15,619 bases of DNA from Bacteroidales bacterium (lineage in GTDB: Bacteria; Bacteroidota; Bacteroidia; Bacteroidales; GCA-2748055): positions 1-15,619 of the forward strand of contig JAOZLK010000033.1 in assembly GCA_029934875.1 (NCBI GenBank). The letters are read 5' to 3'. The translations under genes were made by a program, and so were the position numbers. A model generated the notes under the pieces. The model was not told the DNA's origin and did no database searches. It saw nothing but the letters and a program-made list of their open reading frames with translations. This document shows, piece after piece, positions 13,209 to 15,619 of this stretch. Each line of letters begins with the position of its first letter. The stretch's first letter is position 1.

Positions 13209-15619
13209 TATCTGATCAGAATTATCTGTTCCACTTTTTGTATTTTATCCGAAAAGACCCTTAGCCAGTAGACACCCTCCTCCTGATCTGAAAGATCAAA
13301 GAGAAGGTTCCCGGATGCTTGTAAATCACTCAATTGTTCGTTCAGAACCATTTGTCCGATTGAAGAGAATAGCTGTACACTTACCTGTCCTCCAGGCTGA
13401 GTGCCAAACTCGACATTGATGATCCCGCTGCTGGGATTCGGATAAATAGTGATGTCAGACTTCTCATATCCCCGGACCGAATTTGCAGGAATAAAAAGAG
13501 GGGTCAGCGTCACATTTTCGCTGGAGATGAAATCAATATCCGGATTCGCATCATCAATCTCCTGCCATTTATAAAAGGCATAGCCCTCATCCGGAACTGC
13601 TGATAGTTTTACTGGTACATTAATAAAATAATCTGCTCCAAATCCTGGTGGAACTTCTTTTCTATTGCTGTTTACCAGGACCTTCCCATGAGAGCTCTCG
13701 TTCAGATTCAGATCCAGCCTGTAACTTCCCTCGAACCTGCAATATTCGGCGATAAACTTTCTTATAAATGAGGGCCTCTCTACGAAGAAATCCTTGTACA
13801 GCTGGATATTCTCCTCCCATTTCTCCCTTGATCCGCCCATGGCCCTGCTCCATCCCAGTTCCGGAATATTCTCTCCCCATTTATCGAGCGTCTGGTCAAC
13901 AAAGGGGTCGATTAATTCAGCAATACTATCTGCAATACGATCTACACGGTCGGGTCGGAACAACAGTTCGGTATAGGTGCATGTGCGCTGAGCGAATTCG
14001 TTTTTGAATGTATCGTTCTCCAGTAATTTTCGAAGAAAGAGGGTGCTCTCCTCAGAGTTTGGCCATCGGTCAAACATGGGTATCGTGGCATGCATGAGAG
14101 AGTTATAGGAGGGATAAGTATCATAGAAGAGATCGAAGTTGGTGGATCCATCTGTGTCGAACAGGATCCAGCGCCATTTTCCGCCCCCGTGGGGTTTCCA
14201 GATATATGTGTTGATGGAAGGCCAGTCATAATTGGCCAGGTAGATCTGGGCAATATTGTAATTGATGTATTCATTGATATCAATCAGCTGCTCAATTTGA
14301 CTGTAATTGGTCTGCTCTGAGAGGTCACTGGATTCAATGAAACTGTATAACTCACGGTAGGCACTGTCGTTGCCTGCCTTAATGTCTATCCAGGAGTAGG
14401 GGCTCTTTATCAGATCGTATTCATCCTTTTTATAGCCATAGTGAGATTCGATGTAATCTTCATTTATAAATTCACGGATCCCATACATCCCCCAGAATTC
14501 ACTGTTCAGGTACAGGACCGCCGGCCGGTAGTCCATCAGGTCAATATCAATTTCGTCCCTGAACAGCAATTGATTGACACCATCACGCAGCATCATGGAG
14601 CCATTATCTGTACCGGCATTTCTTATCTTGATCCGGTGGTATTCCTGGATATTACTTCCGGAGAAAATCTGGTATGGAATGAAGGGATCTCCATACTTTT
14701 CCCGAAAGTAGAGGTTAAAGCTTTTCATGTTCAGGCCACGTGAACATCCCCCTCCGATTTGTACCCCGGTATTACAGCTGAATGCCTTTTGGCCATCCGG
14801 TTCAAACATGGTGATCCGTCCGGCTTTCTCCCAATCCTGGTTCCAGTTGGCAGGGTAATCCACGCAGTATCCGTTTACCCCGTTGGTGCCCTTCACGTAG
14901 ATCCCTTTTTCCTCATCAAACAGATCTTCCCGGGCAAGCTCAAGTGAGAGAACCGCAATGCTGCCTGGTGGTTTCAGTATATAGGATGCTCTTGCTATGG
15001 CCCCTGAATATCCTGGTTTAAATGCCCTTGCATTTACCTGCAGGGTGCTGTCGATATTAAATGGCCCCTCATACAGAGCTGATTGCATGGTCGGTTCTGA
15101 ACCATCAAGGGTATAGTAGATTTGCGAGCTGGCATCGGGAGCCGTCATTGTGATTTCCTGCATCCCTTCCAATATCTTCCCCGGGGGGTGAATTTCCGGA
15201 GCCTTCATGTACCTCGCTGCTCCATTGTTTGACTTTCCGGGTGTGATATCGCTTAGCAGGGTAAAGTTTGGACTTCCATCGCTTATCCGCCCCAGTGAGG
15301 TATTTGGGAGGACCGTACCAAAAGTGATAGAGTCAATCCAAACAATCTCAGATCCGATGGGCTGGGTAATGGCAATCTGTTCGCCGCCTGACTTGAGTTT
15401 AAAGGGGGCATGAAATTCACCCTGGTGAGGCTCTCCGTCAAGCCAGATGATGAGAAAAGCTCCCGGTTGCATTTTATAAGGACCATCAATCTTCCATTTA
15501 AGTGGCTCATCAAAATCATCGGTCAGGTAGATATCATCAAGCCAAACCGTATTTACATCTGCGTTATAAATTTCTATCCAATCGTCAAACTCTCCATACT
15601 CATCAGCAAAATGGTCGTT
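13208..15619 (-). CDS. Secreted CotH-kinase protein with lamin-tail domain and T9SS tail (start outside window)
   Basis: The frame is open to the right edge: 49 residues precede the first internal ATG (15472) and clearly belong to the protein, so 803 residues are visible and the start lies beyond 15619. Numbering from the edge: about 1-130 is a lamin-tail domain (EYGEFDDWIEIYN, LDDIYLTDD, SLGRISDGS, TPGKSN). About 155-215 is a chitobiase C-terminal-like module (IYYTLDGSEPT). About 219-500 is a CotH kinase domain with MKSFNLYFREKYGDP, a kinase-style catalytic loop NYDWPSIN (D465, N470) and the metal-binding WRWILFDTDG (D488, D490). About 630-715 resembles a divergent InlB-type repeat (YAFYKWQEI). 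About 724-803 is a T9SS type A sorting domain (YPNPSSG, QLFSSIGQMV, EGVYWLRVF). CotH proteins are atypical protein kinases known from spore coats; the substrate here is unknown. It is the first visible gene of the operon. Confidence 0.88.
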   Translation of the reverse strand, partial: NDHFADEYGEFDDWIEIYNADVNTVWLDDIYLTDDFDEPLKWKIDGPYKMQPGAFLIIWLDGEPHQGEFHAPFKLKSGGEQIAITQPIGSEIVWIDSITFGTVLPNTSLGRISDGSPNFTLLSDITPGKSNNGAARYMKAPEIHPPGKILEGMQEITMTAPDASSQIYYTLDGSEPTMQSALYEGPFNIDSTLQVNARAFKPGYSGAIARASYILKPPGSIAVLSLELAREDLFDEEKGIYVKGTNGVNGYCVDYPANWNQDWEKAGRITMFEPDGQKAFSCNTGVQIGGGCSRGLNMKSFNLYFREKYGDPFIPYQIFSGSNIQEYHRIKIRNAGTDNGSMMLRDGVNQLLFRDEIDIDLMDYRPAVLYLNSEFWGMYGIREFINEDYIESHYGYKKDEYDLIKSPYSWIDIKAGNDSAYRELYSFIESSDLSEQTNYSQIEQLIDINEYINYNIAQIYLANYDWPSINTYIWKPHGGGKWRWILFDTDGSTNFDLFYDTYPSYNSLMHATIPMFDRWPNSEESTLFLRKLLENDTFKNEFAQRTCTYTELLFRPDRVDRIADSIAELIDPFVDQTLDKWGENIPELGWSRAMGGSREKWEENIQLYKDFFVERPSFIRKFIAEYCRFEGSYRLDLNLNESSHGKVLVNSNRKEVPPGFGADYFINVPVKLSAVPDEGYAFYKWQEIDDANPDIDFISSENVTLTPLFIPANSVRGYEKSDITIYPNPSSGIINVEFGTQPGGQVSVQLFSSIGQMVLNEQLSDLQASGNLLFDLSDQEEGVYWLRVFSDKIQKVEQIILIR

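Noticed and set aside
12924..13271. A 115-codon + strand open frame across the CotH/GH53 junction.
   Set aside because: It is antisense to both well-supported genes and has no signal peptide or motif.
15470..15472. ATG at 15472 as the start of the CotH protein.
   Set aside because: The frame is open upstream to the window edge, and those 49 residues complete the lamin-tail domain. There is no signal peptide at this ATG.

Overview
The window looks like a piece of a Bacteroidota chromosome, probably a free-living polysaccharide degrader. Three proteins end in recognisable type IX secretion (T9SS) type A sorting domains. Almost every gene starts with a signal peptide, ribosome-binding sites are weak, and the mix of enzyme families is typical of Bacteroidota glycan-degradation loci. 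No RNA gene, insertion sequence or CRISPR array was seen.

Left edge (1-1245): the C-terminal end of a helix-hairpin-helix protein on the + strand converges on a small exported NTF2-like/DUF4440 protein on the - strand. A 289-base divergent gap follows.

Plus-strand pair (1246-4665): an exported PQQ-type beta-propeller protein of unknown role is followed after 39 bases by a laminarinase-type GH16 endo-glycanase. The GH16 protein carries two tandem beta-sandwich modules and a T9SS sorting domain.

Minus-strand operon (15619 down to 4677), in order of transcription: a CotH-kinase protein whose start lies outside the window (lamin-tail domain, chitobiase C-terminal-like domain, CotH kinase, InlB-like repeat, T9SS tail); a divergent GH53 endo-galactanase-like enzyme with an extra beta module and T9SS tail; a GH5-like clan-A glycosidase; a GH35 beta-galactosidase; and a GH123/DUF4091 lipoprotein. 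Junctions are a 1-base overlap (TAATG), a 10-base gap, a 30-base gap and a 4-base overlap (GTGA), so the five genes very probably form one translationally linked transcript. The operon meets the GH16 gene tail to tail with only 11 bases between stops.

Inferred division of labour: the endo-acting GH16 and GH53 enzymes and the CotH protein go to the cell surface or medium through T9SS. GH35, the GH5-like enzyme and the GH123-like lipoprotein lack that tail and probably finish the oligosaccharides in the periplasm or at a membrane. GH53 plus GH35 suggests a beta-galactan or arabinogalactan target. The GH53 substrate loop is unusual and GH16 suggests a beta-1,3-glycan, so the substrate is open. 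No SusC/SusD transporter pair lies in the window. The most unusual element is the secreted kinase-fold CotH protein at the head of a glycosidase operon.
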